From Pseudomonas sp. UBA4194 (GTDB taxonomy: Bacteria > Pseudomonadota > Gammaproteobacteria > Pseudomonadales > Pseudomonadaceae), in NCBI RefSeq assembly GCF_002379585.1, contig NZ_DFUE01000084.1, forward strand, positions 43,501 through 85,769: DNA of 42,269 nucleotides, read 5' to 3'. Under the pieces are notes generated by a model that had not been told where the DNA came from, did no database searches, and was given only the letters and a program-made list of their open reading frames with translations. Positions 1-7,822 of this stretch are shown here, piece after piece. The translations under genes and the position numbers were made by a program. Each line of letters starts with the position of its first letter. The stretch's first letter is position 1.

Positions 1-13
1 GGGACCATTCACC
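1..13. repeat. Right end of a palindromic intergenic repeat cut by the window edge
   Basis: The first bases (GGGACCATTCACC) match the right end of the element seen complete at 10456-10716 and 14941-14984. It is therefore probably a truncated copy lying just upstream of the acetyltransferase gene. Only about 13 bases are visible. Confidence 0.55.
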
Positions 14-35
14 ACCGACCCAGGAGCCTGACCAC

Positions 36-596
36 TTGACCAGCCGCCCACCTACCATCCTCCTGGCCGACGCCCGCTTCGCCCCCTACGTGCTGAACAG
101 CGATTTCAGCGTCCAGGTCCAAGGCTACGTCTCCCCGACCTTCGGCCTGCCGGTAAGCCAGTGGCCGGTCACCTCCGTGACGCCTTATCAGAAACACTAT
201 GGCATCGACCCTGGGGAGTTCCGTGCCTACCTGCAACCCGGCGCCAGCGGTGCGATCTTTGTCGCCTGGTTGGATGAGCAGCCGGTCGGGCATGTGGTGG
301 TCAGTGCGCACTGGAACAATTACGCCCATGTCGACGAACTGGCCGTAGACGCTTCTGCACGTCGCCGGGGCGTGGCCAGAGCCTTGCTGGACGTCGCGCG
401 GTTCTGGGCGCTCAAGCGCAACCTGCCCGGCATCATGCTGGAAACCCAGAACAACAATCGTGGGGCCTGTCTGCTCTACGAGGATTACGGCTTTCAGCTC
501 GGCGGTATCGACAACCTGCGCTATCGGGCGATCGACGCTACCAGCCGGGAGACCGCTATCTTCTGGTACCTGCTATTCGCGGGGAGCGAGCAGTAG
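36..596 (+). CDS. GNAT family N-acetyltransferase, streptothricin-acetyltransferase-like
   Basis: A GNAT-fold acyltransferase of 186 residues that would transfer an acetyl group from acetyl-CoA to an amine. The acetyl-CoA-binding loop is visible as RRRGVARALL (about residues 109-118). The flanking segments HWNNYAHVDELAV, MLETQNNNRGACLLYEDYGF and AIFWYLLF closely resemble the streptothricin acetyltransferase (Sat) subgroup as I know it, so antibiotic-amine acetylation is possible. The real substrate cannot be read from sequence. The start is a TTG: CAGGAG at 21-26 gives a good Shine-Dalgarno about nine bases upstream, and no ATG lies nearby in frame. The 3' end overlaps the convergent LysR gene by 24 bases. 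Family assignment is firm; the Sat-like function is an inference. Confidence 0.85.
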   Translation: MTSRPPTILLADARFAPYVLNSDFSVQVQGYVSPTFGLPVSQWPVTSVTPYQKHYGIDPGEFRAYLQPGASGAIFVAWLDEQPVGHVVVSAHWNNYAHVDELAVDASARRRGVARALLDVARFWALKRNLPGIMLETQNNNRGACLLYEDYGFQLGGIDNLRYRAIDATSRETAIFWYLLFAGSEQ

Positions 597-1475
597 CAAT
601 TCGGCTTTTTCGCCGATGATTTCCAGGAGCGTCTTCAATGCCGGCGAGGGAGGTACCGATTCCAGCGTCAAGGCATACAGGGTCACCGGCACGGCAGGGG
701 AGATGGGACAGGTATCCAATCCCGCGGCGCGCGCGCCGAAGGCCGTGAACGGGTCCACAATCGCCAGGCCTTCTCCGGCTTCCACCATGCTGCGCATCAT
801 CTGATAGGTCTGCACGCGGGTTTGCACGCGGGGTGCGGGGTTGAGCGATTGCAGCTTGTGATCCAGTACCAGGCTGAGCGGATCTTCCCCTTCCAGCCCG
901 ATCATCGCTTGCCCTGCCAGTTCGTGCAGGGCGATGTACTTGTGCCGGGCGGACAGCCAGCCATGTGGCGCCAGCAATTGCAGCTTGCCCTGGGCCAGTG
1001 GCTGGGCATGGATCGACGGGTGTTCAGGGCGGTGCAGGCTGATACCCAGGTCAGCTTCATGCAGCAGCAGGCTGCGCACGATGTCGCGGGTGGTGTGCGC
1101 GGCCAACGTGCAGGGCGTTTCGCGAAAGCGGCGGCGCAGGGCGGCCACGCTCTGGGGCAGCAATTGCTGGGCGAGCGAAGCGGTACAGAGCACGCGCAGG
1201 GCGGCATCCTGATGTTCGCGCAGGCCATCGGCCAACCGCTGCAGGCGGTCGAGTTGTTCCTGCAACGTAGCGATTTCGCCTTGCAGGCTGAGGGTCTCGG
1301 GGGTGGGTTGGAATTTGCCGCGCACGCGGGCGAACAGCAGAAAGCCCAATTGACCTTCGGCATGTTGCAAGGTGGTTTCCAGGGTATCGGGCGCGATGTC
1401 CAGGAGCTGGGCGGCCCCTTTGAGGTCGCCCGTGTGCAGGATCGCCTGGATCGCTTCGATGTGGCGCAGTCTCAT
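573..1475 (-). CDS. LysR family transcriptional regulator
   Basis: A 300-residue protein with LysR-type layout. An N-terminal helix-turn-helix begins MRLRHIEAIQAILHTGDLKGAAQLL, followed by a linker helix (about residues 60-90) and a substrate-binding-like effector domain. The HTH is somewhat divergent: the usual S-QPA-S core is replaced by DIAPDTLETTL, so DNA recognition may be atypical. It starts with ATG and ends convergently inside the acetyltransferase gene, with a 24-base overlap. The next gene on the same strand is a small conserved protein about 65 bases upstream. No target or effector can be deduced. LysR proteins usually regulate a divergent neighbour, but none is present here, so the regulon is unknown. 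Confidence 0.85.
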   Translation of the reverse strand: MRLRHIEAIQAILHTGDLKGAAQLLDIAPDTLETTLQHAEGQLGFLLFARVRGKFQPTPETLSLQGEIATLQEQLDRLQRLADGLREHQDAALRVLCTASLAQQLLPQSVAALRRRFRETPCTLAAHTTRDIVRSLLLHEADLGISLHRPEHPSIHAQPLAQGKLQLLAPHGWLSARHKYIALHELAGQAMIGLEGEDPLSLVLDHKLQSLNPAPRVQTRVQTYQMMRSMVEAGEGLAIVDPFTAFGARAAGLDTCPISPAVPVTLYALTLESVPPSPALKTLLEIIGEKAELLLLAPRE

Positions 1476-1539
1476 GCCGGTTCCGTGCCTGCTTTAGAGG
1501 GCTCGGCTGGCATGCTACCGCAAACGCGCGGATGCACGG

Positions 1540-1749
1540 TCAAGGAATGCGGACGATTTCCACACCGCTGCCTACCAGCATGAAGCGATCGTCACCCAAG
1601 TGGTTCACGCGATCGCCAATGGCCAGCTTGTAGGTGGTGACCGGCGGGTTGCCAGCGACTTCGGGCTGGGACTCCTGAAACTCATGCACCGGATAGATGC
1701 GGCCTTCCGCGTCTCGTGCATGAAATTGCCCAACCATGACTGCAGCCAT
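1540..1749 (-). CDS. Small conserved hypothetical protein (69 aa)
   Basis: A 69-residue soluble protein without signal peptide or membrane segment. It is rich in short beta-type stretches (VGQFHARDAEGRIYPVHEFQE near the N-terminus, RFMLVGSGVEIVRIP at the end) and looks like a small beta-barrel or SH3-like fold. I do not recognise a named family, though it resembles small uncharacterised proteins common in Pseudomonas. An AGAGG stretch about 11 bases upstream of the ATG may be the ribosome site. It is divergent from the FMN reductase gene and precedes the LysR gene on the same strand by about 65 bases, so co-transcription with LysR is possible. No function is assigned. Confidence 0.65.
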   Translation of the reverse strand: MAAVMVGQFHARDAEGRIYPVHEFQESQPEVAGNPPVTTYKLAIGDRVNHLGDDRFMLVGSGVEIVRIP

Positions 1750-1920
1750 TTTATTTACAACCTCTGAATAAGTTACGTGTGTCGCGATGGCTGTGTAGAC
1801 CCCTGATCAATCAGGTAGTTTTGCCGGCGCGATAAAAAAATGCGCAGCGGCGGGGTAGCGGACAAGCGGGGCGCTTTCATCTATAAATAAACCCTCTTTC
1901 AGCGAAAACGGGATCACACG

Positions 1921-2472
1921 ATGAGCAAGGTCTATTCGGTAGCGGTATTGGTCGGCAGCCTGCGCAAGGAATCGCTCAACCGCAAGGTGGCCCTGGCGCT
2001 GGCGGCGATGGCTCCGGCGAATGTGCAGCTGCAGATCGTCGAGATCGGCGACCTGCCGCTCTACAACGAAGACATCGACGTAAACCCTCCGGCGGCCTAC
2101 ACCACGTTTCGCCAAGCCCTGCAGGCCGCCGACGCGGTGCTGTTCGTGACGCCTGAGTACAACCGCTCGGTGCCCGGTGCGCTGAAAAATGCCATCGATG
2201 TAGGCTCTCGCCCTTACGGCCAGAGCCATTTCAACAAGAAGCCGGGCGCGGTCATCAGCGTTTCGCCGGGGGCGGTCGGTGGCTTTGGCGCCAACCAGCA
2301 TCTGCGTCAATCGATGGTGTTTCTCGACGTACCGATGATGCAGCAGCCCGAGGCCTACCTGGGACAGGCCGGTGCGTTGTTCGACGAGAACGGCGAAGTG
2401 GTCGAAAAAAGCCGGCCATTCCTGCAAGGCTTCATCGATGCCTACGCGGCCTGGGTAACCAAACTGGCCTGA
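1921..2472 (+). CDS. NAD(P)H-dependent FMN reductase / quinone oxidoreductase (ChrR-type flavodoxin fold)
   Basis: A 183-residue flavoprotein of the NADPH-dependent FMN reductase family. It would reduce FMN, quinones, azo compounds or chromate using NAD(P)H in the cytoplasm. The phosphate-binding loop GSLRKES lies at residues 12-18. The flavin-contacting PEYNRSVPGALKNAID motif is at about residues 78-93, and a second flavin loop follows (SPGAVGGFGA). Length is normal for the family. The ATG at 1921 is preceded by GGGA and by an AT-rich TATAAATAAA stretch (1881-1890) that could hold the promoter -10. It is a single gene, divergent from the 69-aa gene and convergent with phnX. The oxidative-stress role is inferred from relatives. 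Confidence 0.9.
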   Translation: MSKVYSVAVLVGSLRKESLNRKVALALAAMAPANVQLQIVEIGDLPLYNEDIDVNPPAAYTTFRQALQAADAVLFVTPEYNRSVPGALKNAIDVGSRPYGQSHFNKKPGAVISVSPGAVGGFGANQHLRQSMVFLDVPMMQQPEAYLGQAGALFDENGEVVEKSRPFLQGFIDAYAAWVTKLA

Positions 2473-2494
2473 CTCAGGTCCTTCGCCACCCTCT

Positions 2495-3322
2495 TCACAC
2501 CCCCTGCGGCATCTCCCCGGCCGCCAGCCGTCGGTCGATGTCGGCGATCACCTGGGGCAAGTCGTTGAGGGTGTCGATCAGGTAATGGGGTCGAGAACCT
2601 TCGAACAGGGCGTGAATGCGTTGGCGCTCGCCGGCCAGTGTCTCGGTGTCCAGCGCCCGGTAGCCTTCGTAGGTCAAGCCCAGCGCGTTGCCCGAACACA
2701 CCAGCGCCACCGTCCACATCCCCGCACGGCGGCCTTCGAGTATGCCCGGCACGGTATCGTCGACCTTGACGCAGGCGGCAACGTCTTCAATGCCCAGAGC
2801 GATCACGTTGGCCAGGGCCTGTGCTGGCCAGGGTCGGCCGTTCGGCACCTCATCGGTCGCCACGACGTGGTCAGCCACGTAACCATTCTGCGCCGCCAAC
2901 TGCACGACCTTCTGCATCACCACACTGGGGTAGCCGGAGCACGAACCGATCTTCAGACCTTGCTCGCGCAGACGCTTGATGGTGTCCAGGGCGCCGGGAA
3001 TCAGCGCTGAGTGGGTGGCGATCTTGTCGATCTGCAACGGCATGAAGCGGTTGTAGATGGCGGTGACATCCTCGTCGGTCGGCAGCCGCCCAAAGGCCTG
3101 GCGATAGCGCGCGCTGATGGCCGGGACATCGCACAAGGCACGTATATGGTCCCATTTGCCCATCCCCATCGGCCCGCGGGCCTCCTCGATTGACACCTGG
3201 ACGTCGAATTCGGCGAAGGCTTCGACGAAAATCTGCGTGGGCGCGAAGGAGCCGAAATCCACCACGGTGCCTGCCCAATCGAGAATCACCGCCTGGGTCT
3301 TGTTCGGGTTGCTGTAGTTCAT
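2495..3322 (-). CDS. phnX: Phosphonoacetaldehyde hydrolase (phosphonatase)
   Basis: A HAD-superfamily enzyme of 275 residues that cleaves the C-P bond of phosphonoacetaldehyde to acetaldehyde and phosphate. This is the second step of 2-aminoethylphosphonate use. The nucleophile motif ILDWAGT puts Asp15 and Ala17 in the positions typical of phosphonatase. The cap-domain Lys56 in PMGMGKWDHI corresponds to the Schiff-base lysine of characterised enzymes. The metal-binding end motif CVKVDDTVPG is present at about residues 185-194. I chose the ATG at 3322. An upstream extension in frame would run into phnW and add a low-complexity, non-conserved N-terminus. It lies 28 bases after phnW on the same strand and is almost certainly co-transcribed with it. 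Confidence 0.95.
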   Translation of the reverse strand: MNYSNPNKTQAVILDWAGTVVDFGSFAPTQIFVEAFAEFDVQVSIEEARGPMGMGKWDHIRALCDVPAISARYRQAFGRLPTDEDVTAIYNRFMPLQIDKIATHSALIPGALDTIKRLREQGLKIGSCSGYPSVVMQKVVQLAAQNGYVADHVVATDEVPNGRPWPAQALANVIALGIEDVAACVKVDDTVPGILEGRRAGMWTVALVCSGNALGLTYEGYRALDTETLAGERQRIHALFEGSRPHYLIDTLNDLPQVIADIDRRLAAGEMPQGV

Positions 3323-3350
3323 GTCACCGATACCTGTAAGAGGGGAGAAA

Positions 3351-4451
3351 TCAGAGGGCTTGCATGTCACGCAGCGCGGTGCCGATGGCCTGCACTGCCG
3401 CCTGCATGGCCTGGCTGTCGACACAACCGATGCAGCCCACGCGGAAGGTTTCCACTTGGGTCAGCTTGCCGGGGTAGAGGATGTAGCCCTTGAGCTTGAC
3501 CCGTTCGTAGAAGTCCCGGAACTGGTAGTGGGGGCTGTCCGGGGCGTGGAAGGTCACGATGATGGGCGCCTGGATAGCCTCGGGAAGAAAGCTGCGCAGC
3601 CCCAGCGCGGCCATCCCCTGAAGCAGGCTCTGACAGTTTTCGGCGTAGCGCTGCTGGCGCGCAGCCAGGCCGCCTTGCTCGGCGTACTGGGCCAGAGCCT
3701 CGTGCAGGGCGGCGACCACATGGGTGGGTGGGGTAAAGCGCCACTGGCCGGTGCGGGCCATGTAGCGGTATTGATCGTGCAGGTCCAGGGCCAGGGAGTG
3801 GCTGCTGCCTTCAGCGGCTGCCAGCGAGGCTTTGCGGGCAAGCACGAAGCCCATGCCGGGAACGCCCTCCAGGCATTTGCCCGACGCTGCGATCAAAGCA
3901 TCGAAGGGCAGTTGGCTGGCGTCGATCGGCAAGGCGCCGAACGAGCTCATGGCATCGATGATCAGTCGTTTGCCGTGACGCGCCACACGCTCGGCGATCT
4001 GCGCCAGCGGGTTGAGAATGCCGGTGCTGGTTTCACAGTGGATCAGGGCGACGTGGGTGATGTGCGGGTCGCCGTTGAGCAGGCGCTCGACGTCTGCAGC
4101 GGTGACAGGCAGGTCCTCGGCGGTTTCGAAGGTACGGAAATCCCGCCCCAGCACCTCGCAGATCTTCGCCAGGCGCTGGCCGTAGGCGCCGTTGATCAGT
4201 ACCAGCACCTTGCCGTCCCGGGGCACCAGGGTGCCGATGGCCGCTTCCACGGCGAAGGTGCCGCTGCCCTGCAGCGGGATGCAGTGATGACTGTGCGCAG
4301 CGTTGGCGATGGCCAGCAGTTGCTCGCAGACGCTGGCGGTGAGCCGGTTGAAGTCGGTATCCCATGAGCCCCAATCCACTCTCATTGCCTGACGGGTGCG
4401 CGACGATGTGGTCAGGGGGCCTGGCGTCAACAGGATCGGGGCGTTACTCAT
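3351..4451 (-). CDS. phnW: 2-aminoethylphosphonate--pyruvate transaminase
   Basis: A PLP-dependent class V aminotransferase of 366 residues. It converts 2-aminoethylphosphonate and pyruvate to phosphonoacetaldehyde and alanine, feeding PhnX directly downstream. Visible landmarks are the N-terminal LLTPGPLTTS, the phosphate-binding QGSGTFAVEA (61-70), Asp166 in IIDAMSSFGA contacting the pyridine nitrogen, and Lys192 in ASGKCLEGVPG as the Schiff-base lysine. Length equals that of known PhnW proteins. It is first in a phnW-phnX operon. The 111-base gap to the divergent LysR gene should hold its promoter. No C-P lyase genes or phosphonate transporter are in the window, so this locus handles only the hydrolytic route. 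Confidence 0.96.
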   Translation of the reverse strand: MSNAPILLTPGPLTTSSRTRQAMRVDWGSWDTDFNRLTASVCEQLLAIANAAHSHHCIPLQGSGTFAVEAAIGTLVPRDGKVLVLINGAYGQRLAKICEVLGRDFRTFETAEDLPVTAADVERLLNGDPHITHVALIHCETSTGILNPLAQIAERVARHGKRLIIDAMSSFGALPIDASQLPFDALIAASGKCLEGVPGMGFVLARKASLAAAEGSSHSLALDLHDQYRYMARTGQWRFTPPTHVVAALHEALAQYAEQGGLAARQQRYAENCQSLLQGMAALGLRSFLPEAIQAPIIVTFHAPDSPHYQFRDFYERVKLKGYILYPGKLTQVETFRVGCIGCVDSQAMQAAVQAIGTALRDMQAL

Positions 4452-4495
4452 GGTGGGTTCCTTGGCAGCGTCGGGTTGAACGTACGGGGCCTAGG

Positions 4496-4510
4496 TTGCA
4501 ATTGCGCGAA
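4496..4510. promoter_or_regulatory. Candidate LysR-type operator between phnW and its regulator
   Basis: TTGCAATTGCGCGAA contains a T-N11-A core with partial dyad symmetry, the hallmark of LysR binding sites. A related AATTGC half-site recurs about 14 bases further on. It sits in the 111-base divergent gap between phnW (starts at 4451) and the LysR gene (starts at 4563), where such an operator is expected. Seen by eye only. Confidence 0.4.
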
Positions 4511-4562
4511 CCATCATTCAAATTGCTTGTTCTGATGCCAGCCATAAGTCGGGCCGATACCC

Positions 4563-5420
4563 ATGAATCTTTTTCAGTTGCGAGCGTTCGATGCCGTCGC
4601 TCGCGAGGGCAGCTTTACCCGTGCTGCCGAGCGCCTGTTCATCAGCCAGCCGGCGGTAACGGGCCACGTCAAGGCGTTGGAGGAGCACTATCAGATCACA
4701 CTGTTGCGGCGCACCGCTCGGCGGGTCGAGCTGACCGAGCAGGGCAGCCGACTGGCCGCCATCACGCGCTCGATGTTTGGCCTGGCCGAAGAAGCGCGGG
4801 CGTTGCTGGAGGCCAACCGGCAGTTGCTCACCGGGCGTCTGGAAGTCGCCGCCGATGGGCCCCATCGCGTCATGCCGATGCTGGCCAGATTGCGCAGCCG
4901 CTACCCTGGCATTACCGTCAATCTACGACTGGGCAATGCCCAGGAGACCCTGGCCGCACTGCTTTCGGAGCATGCCGATGTGGCGGTGATGACCGAGGTG
5001 GAACCGCGCAAGGGGCTGCACTTGCAGGCCATGACGCCGTCGCAGATCTGCGCCCTGGTGCCGGCCGGCCACCCTTTGGCAGGCAAACGTATCGATCTCA
5101 AGCAGCTCGATCAGCAGATCATGGTGCTGCGCGAGCCCACGTCGATCACCCGCCGCACCTTCGATCAGGCCTGTCGGGTGGCCGCGGTCCAGCCACGGGT
5201 ACTGCTCGAGCTGGACAGTCGGGAAGCAGTCACCGAGGCCGTGGCCGCCGATCTGGGCCTGGGCATCGTTTCCTCGGTCGAGCTCAGCCACGATCCGCGG
5301 GTGGTGGCCGTGCCGATCGTCGGTGCGGGCTTGGTCAATCAGCACATGATGGGTTGCCTGGAGCGACGCCGGGAGCTGCGCCTGATCGCCGCGTTCATGG
5401 ATCTGGCCGAGGATGTGTAG
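4563..5420 (+). CDS. LysR family transcriptional regulator, likely activator of phnWX
   Basis: A 285-residue LysR-type regulator. The N-terminal winged HTH is clear (MNLFQLRAFDAVAREGSFTRAAERL, then SQPAVTGHVKALEE). A linker helix and a ligand-binding domain follow from about residue 90, ending LGLGIVSSVELSHDPR. It is transcribed divergently from phnW with a 111-base intergenic region. That is the standard arrangement for LysR activators of 2-aminoethylphosphonate degradation genes in Pseudomonas, as I know them. Inducer recognition, probably 2-aminoethylphosphonate or phosphonoacetaldehyde, is inferred from context only. A candidate T-N11-A site lies at 4496-4510. Confidence 0.9.
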   Translation: MNLFQLRAFDAVAREGSFTRAAERLFISQPAVTGHVKALEEHYQITLLRRTARRVELTEQGSRLAAITRSMFGLAEEARALLEANRQLLTGRLEVAADGPHRVMPMLARLRSRYPGITVNLRLGNAQETLAALLSEHADVAVMTEVEPRKGLHLQAMTPSQICALVPAGHPLAGKRIDLKQLDQQIMVLREPTSITRRTFDQACRVAAVQPRVLLELDSREAVTEAVAADLGLGIVSSVELSHDPRVVAVPIVGAGLVNQHMMGCLERRRELRLIAAFMDLAEDV

Positions 5421-5532
5421 CGCCCCAGCCTGACATTTTGGTCGATCGATGCGCGGCGCGCGGGTAAACTGGCCGGCAAAGCGCGGGCAGCCATCGGCCC
5501 GTGCATGGGCAAGCGAACAAGAGAGCGGGTAA

Positions 5533-6237
5533 ATGGGCGCACAGTGGAAAGCTAAACATCGCGAAGCAGCAGCCAACGCCAAGGGGCGTATCTTCGGCAA
5601 GCTGTCCAAGGAAATCTCGATCGCCGCGCGATCCGGCACCGATCCGGACACCAACGCGCGCTTGCGCCTGGTGATCGAGCAGGCGAAAAAAGCCTCGATG
5701 ACCCGCGAAACCCTGGAGCGCGCAATCAAGAAGGGCGCGGGGATCGGCGGTGATGCCGTCAACTACACCCTGGTCAAGTACGAAGGCTTCGCGCCGCATC
5801 AGGTGCCGGTAATCGTCGAGTGCCTGACCGACAACGTCAATCGCACCGTCTCGCAGATCCGCGTACTGTTCCGCAAGGGCACCCTGGGCGCCGAGGGTTC
5901 GGTGTCATGGGACTTCAACCACTACGGCATGATCGAGGCGACACCCGATTCGGCCGAAGTCGATGCCGACGAAGCGGCCATCGAATCCGGTGCCCAGGAA
6001 GTGGAAGAGGGCGAGGAAGGTGCCTTTCTGTTCCTGACCGAAATCACTGACCTGGATGCCGTTTGCAAGGCGTTGCCGGCCCAGGGGTTTACCGTGGTGT
6101 CGGCGAAGATCGGTTACGTGCCGAAGAATCCGGTGACCTTGAGCGACGAGACTCAGTTGGCTGAGGTCGAGGCATTCCTGGAAGCCATCGACGAGAACGA
6201 TGATGTGCAGAACGTGTATGTGGGTTTGGCGGGCTGA
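5533..6237 (+). CDS. YebC/PmpR (TACO1) family protein, YeeN-type
   Basis: A 234-residue member of the YebC/TACO1 family. The family is described as DNA-binding transcriptional regulators (PmpR) and, more recently, as ribosome-associated factors that relieve stalling at proline runs. The N-terminus MGAQWKAKHREAAANAKGR (1-19) is the YeeN-type variant rather than the MAGHSKW start of the ruvC-linked YebC, so this is probably a second paralogue. The KKGAGI segment (about 65-70), an acidic central stretch (EVEEGEEG) and the C-terminal domain are all intact. It stands alone, and no ruvC or ruvA genes lie nearby. Downstream is an inverted REP pair that may end transcription. Confidence 0.9.
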   Translation: MGAQWKAKHREAAANAKGRIFGKLSKEISIAARSGTDPDTNARLRLVIEQAKKASMTRETLERAIKKGAGIGGDAVNYTLVKYEGFAPHQVPVIVECLTDNVNRTVSQIRVLFRKGTLGAEGSVSWDFNHYGMIEATPDSAEVDADEAAIESGAQEVEEGEEGAFLFLTEITDLDAVCKALPAQGFTVVSAKIGYVPKNPVTLSDETQLAEVEAFLEAIDENDDVQNVYVGLAG

Positions 6238-6256
6238 TTGATCGGTTGTCAATGCG

Positions 6257-6373
6257 GGCCCCATCGCGGGTAGAACCCGCTCCCACAGGAGTGCGCGTGG
6301 CTGCTGGATGCTGGAGGGGGTCCCTGATCCCACAGCCCCCCCTGTGGGAGCGGGTTCTACCCGCGATGGGGCC
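6257..6373. repeat. Inverted pair of Pseudomonas REP elements
   Basis: Two REP sequences face each other. One arm at 6257-6289 reads GGCCCCATCGCGGGTAGAAC and continues CCGCTCCCACAGG. Its reverse complement is at 6341-6373, separated by about 50 bases. Together they could form a long hairpin between the convergent yebC-family gene and the LRR-kinase gene, acting as a bidirectional terminator or mRNA stabiliser. The same core begins again at 42257 at the right edge of the window. Confidence 0.85.
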
Positions 6374-6381
6374 GGCCCTGG

Positions 6382-7665
6382 CTACATCAATCTCTGACTG
6401 ATCTGCACAAACGAGGGTCGGGCCAGCACCTCCGGCTGCACGCACTCGCGTTGCAGCGCCCACAGCGCTTCATCCACCCCATCGCAGCGTTGCAACACCT
6501 CTTCGAGCAACAGACCGAACGCCCGCACTTCGATCCGTTGCAGCGCGCGCGACACTTCACCCTCGTCGCCCGGATAGAACGACGCCCCGCCGAAATCACC
6601 GAACAGGCACTCGCCGCTCTCGCGCCACAATACGTTGTGGGCGTAGAAGTCACCGTGATTGATACCGCGCTCGTGCAAGTGAGCACCTACCGAGGCCAGG
6701 CCGCGCACCAGGCGCAAGGCCGATTCGGTGCTGAACCGGGTGTCCGCCGGGTAGACGTCGCGGGTGCAGGAAGCCAGGCTCGGTGGCCCGGCCAGGTTGC
6801 TGAACGAAGGGTCGATCAACGCCATCACCAACCCAGCGGTACCGACGGGATGACCGCTCAGACGTCCCAGCACCTTTATCAGCTGTGCATGTTCGCCGGC
6901 GGCGATACACGCGCTCATTTCATTGAGCGGCGAGCCATCGCTGGTCATCGCCCCTTTGTACAGCTTGACCGCCACAGGCTGATCGGCGTCCAGCAGCGCC
7001 TGCTGGATCACCCCCGAAGCGCCTTCGCCCAGGCGCTGGCTCAGTTGCAGTCGATCCCAGGCAATTTCACCGCGCACGCCGTCGGTATGAGGGGTGCTGA
7101 AGGCCTCGCTCATGGGATTGCCGGCATACGCCAGCCAGGCCAGGCGCGGCAGTTGCAGCAACCCCTCCGGCAGGCGCTCCAGACGATTGGCGGACAGCCG
7201 CAGCAGCTCCAGGTTTTCCAGGCGCGCCAGGCTGTCCGGCAGCGCGCGCAAGCGGTTGCCCGACAGCATCAGCTTCTGCATCGCCCGGCAATCGCCCAGC
7301 GCATCGGGCAACTGCTCGATGCGATTGTCGGTGAGGATCAGCCAGCGCAGATGGGGCGGCAGGGCGGCTGCCGGAACGTGCTCGATACGGTTGGCCTTGA
7401 ATCCCACCATGGTCAGCGCCTGGCACTGGCCGATGCACGCCGGCAACTCGGTGAACGGATTGTCGGAGCAGAACAGCACCTTGAGCTTGTGCAGACGGTG
7501 CAGGTCATCGGGCAGGGTGGTCAGGGCGTTGCCGCTCAGATTGAGCACCTCCAGCGTGTCCGCCAGGCTGAAGATTTCCGACGGAAATTCGGTCAGGCCG
7601 CAGGCCAGGTCCAGACGGGTGGCGCCGGCCAGTTGGCCAGCTTTGAGCAAGGCGAGGGTATCCAT
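6382..7665 (-). CDS. Leucine-rich-repeat protein fused to a serine/threonine-type protein kinase
   Basis: A 427-residue two-domain protein. Residues about 15-185 are seven to eight leucine-rich repeats (LEVLNLSGNALTTLP, LELLRLSANRLERLP and similar). Residues about 205-427 are a protein-kinase-like domain with an apparently complete catalytic set: glycine loop GEGASG (213-218), VAVK lysine 234, Glu249, catalytic-loop HGD (337-339) with Asn344, and DFG (357-359). HRD is replaced by HGD. There is no membrane segment or signal peptide, so it should be cytoplasmic unless exported by a specialised system. The start is uncertain. MDTLALLK at 7665 looks best, MAAAMDTL at 7677 is possible, and neither has a clear Shine-Dalgarno. 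It is divergent from prpE. Substrate unknown. Confidence 0.85.
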   Translation of the reverse strand: MDTLALLKAGQLAGATRLDLACGLTEFPSEIFSLADTLEVLNLSGNALTTLPDDLHRLHKLKVLFCSDNPFTELPACIGQCQALTMVGFKANRIEHVPAAALPPHLRWLILTDNRIEQLPDALGDCRAMQKLMLSGNRLRALPDSLARLENLELLRLSANRLERLPEGLLQLPRLAWLAYAGNPMSEAFSTPHTDGVRGEIAWDRLQLSQRLGEGASGVIQQALLDADQPVAVKLYKGAMTSDGSPLNEMSACIAAGEHAQLIKVLGRLSGHPVGTAGLVMALIDPSFSNLAGPPSLASCTRDVYPADTRFSTESALRLVRGLASVGAHLHERGINHGDFYAHNVLWRESGECLFGDFGGASFYPGDEGEVSRALQRIEVRAFGLLLEEVLQRCDGVDEALWALQRECVQPEVLARPSFVQISQRLM

Positions 7666-7822
7666 AGCAGCAGCCATATCAGTGAAATCGCGACGGCCAT
7701 GATAACGGCTCGCAGCCCCGTGGCCACGCGCAACTTTCGACCTTGGTCGCGTGGCGGCGTCGCCAACCCCGACCATACTCAACGCTCGCCCTTCAATAAC
7801 AACAAACCAGGGTCCGATGCCG

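Noticed and set aside
3323..3424. N-terminal extension of phnX
   Set aside because: The added residues are basic and cysteine-rich, overlap phnW and are not part of the HAD fold. The ATG at 3322 gives the family length.
4364..5467. A 367-codon frame overlapping the phn LysR gene in another frame
   Set aside because: The product is Arg/Gly/Ala-rich and featureless. The LysR frame has a clear HTH and correct length.
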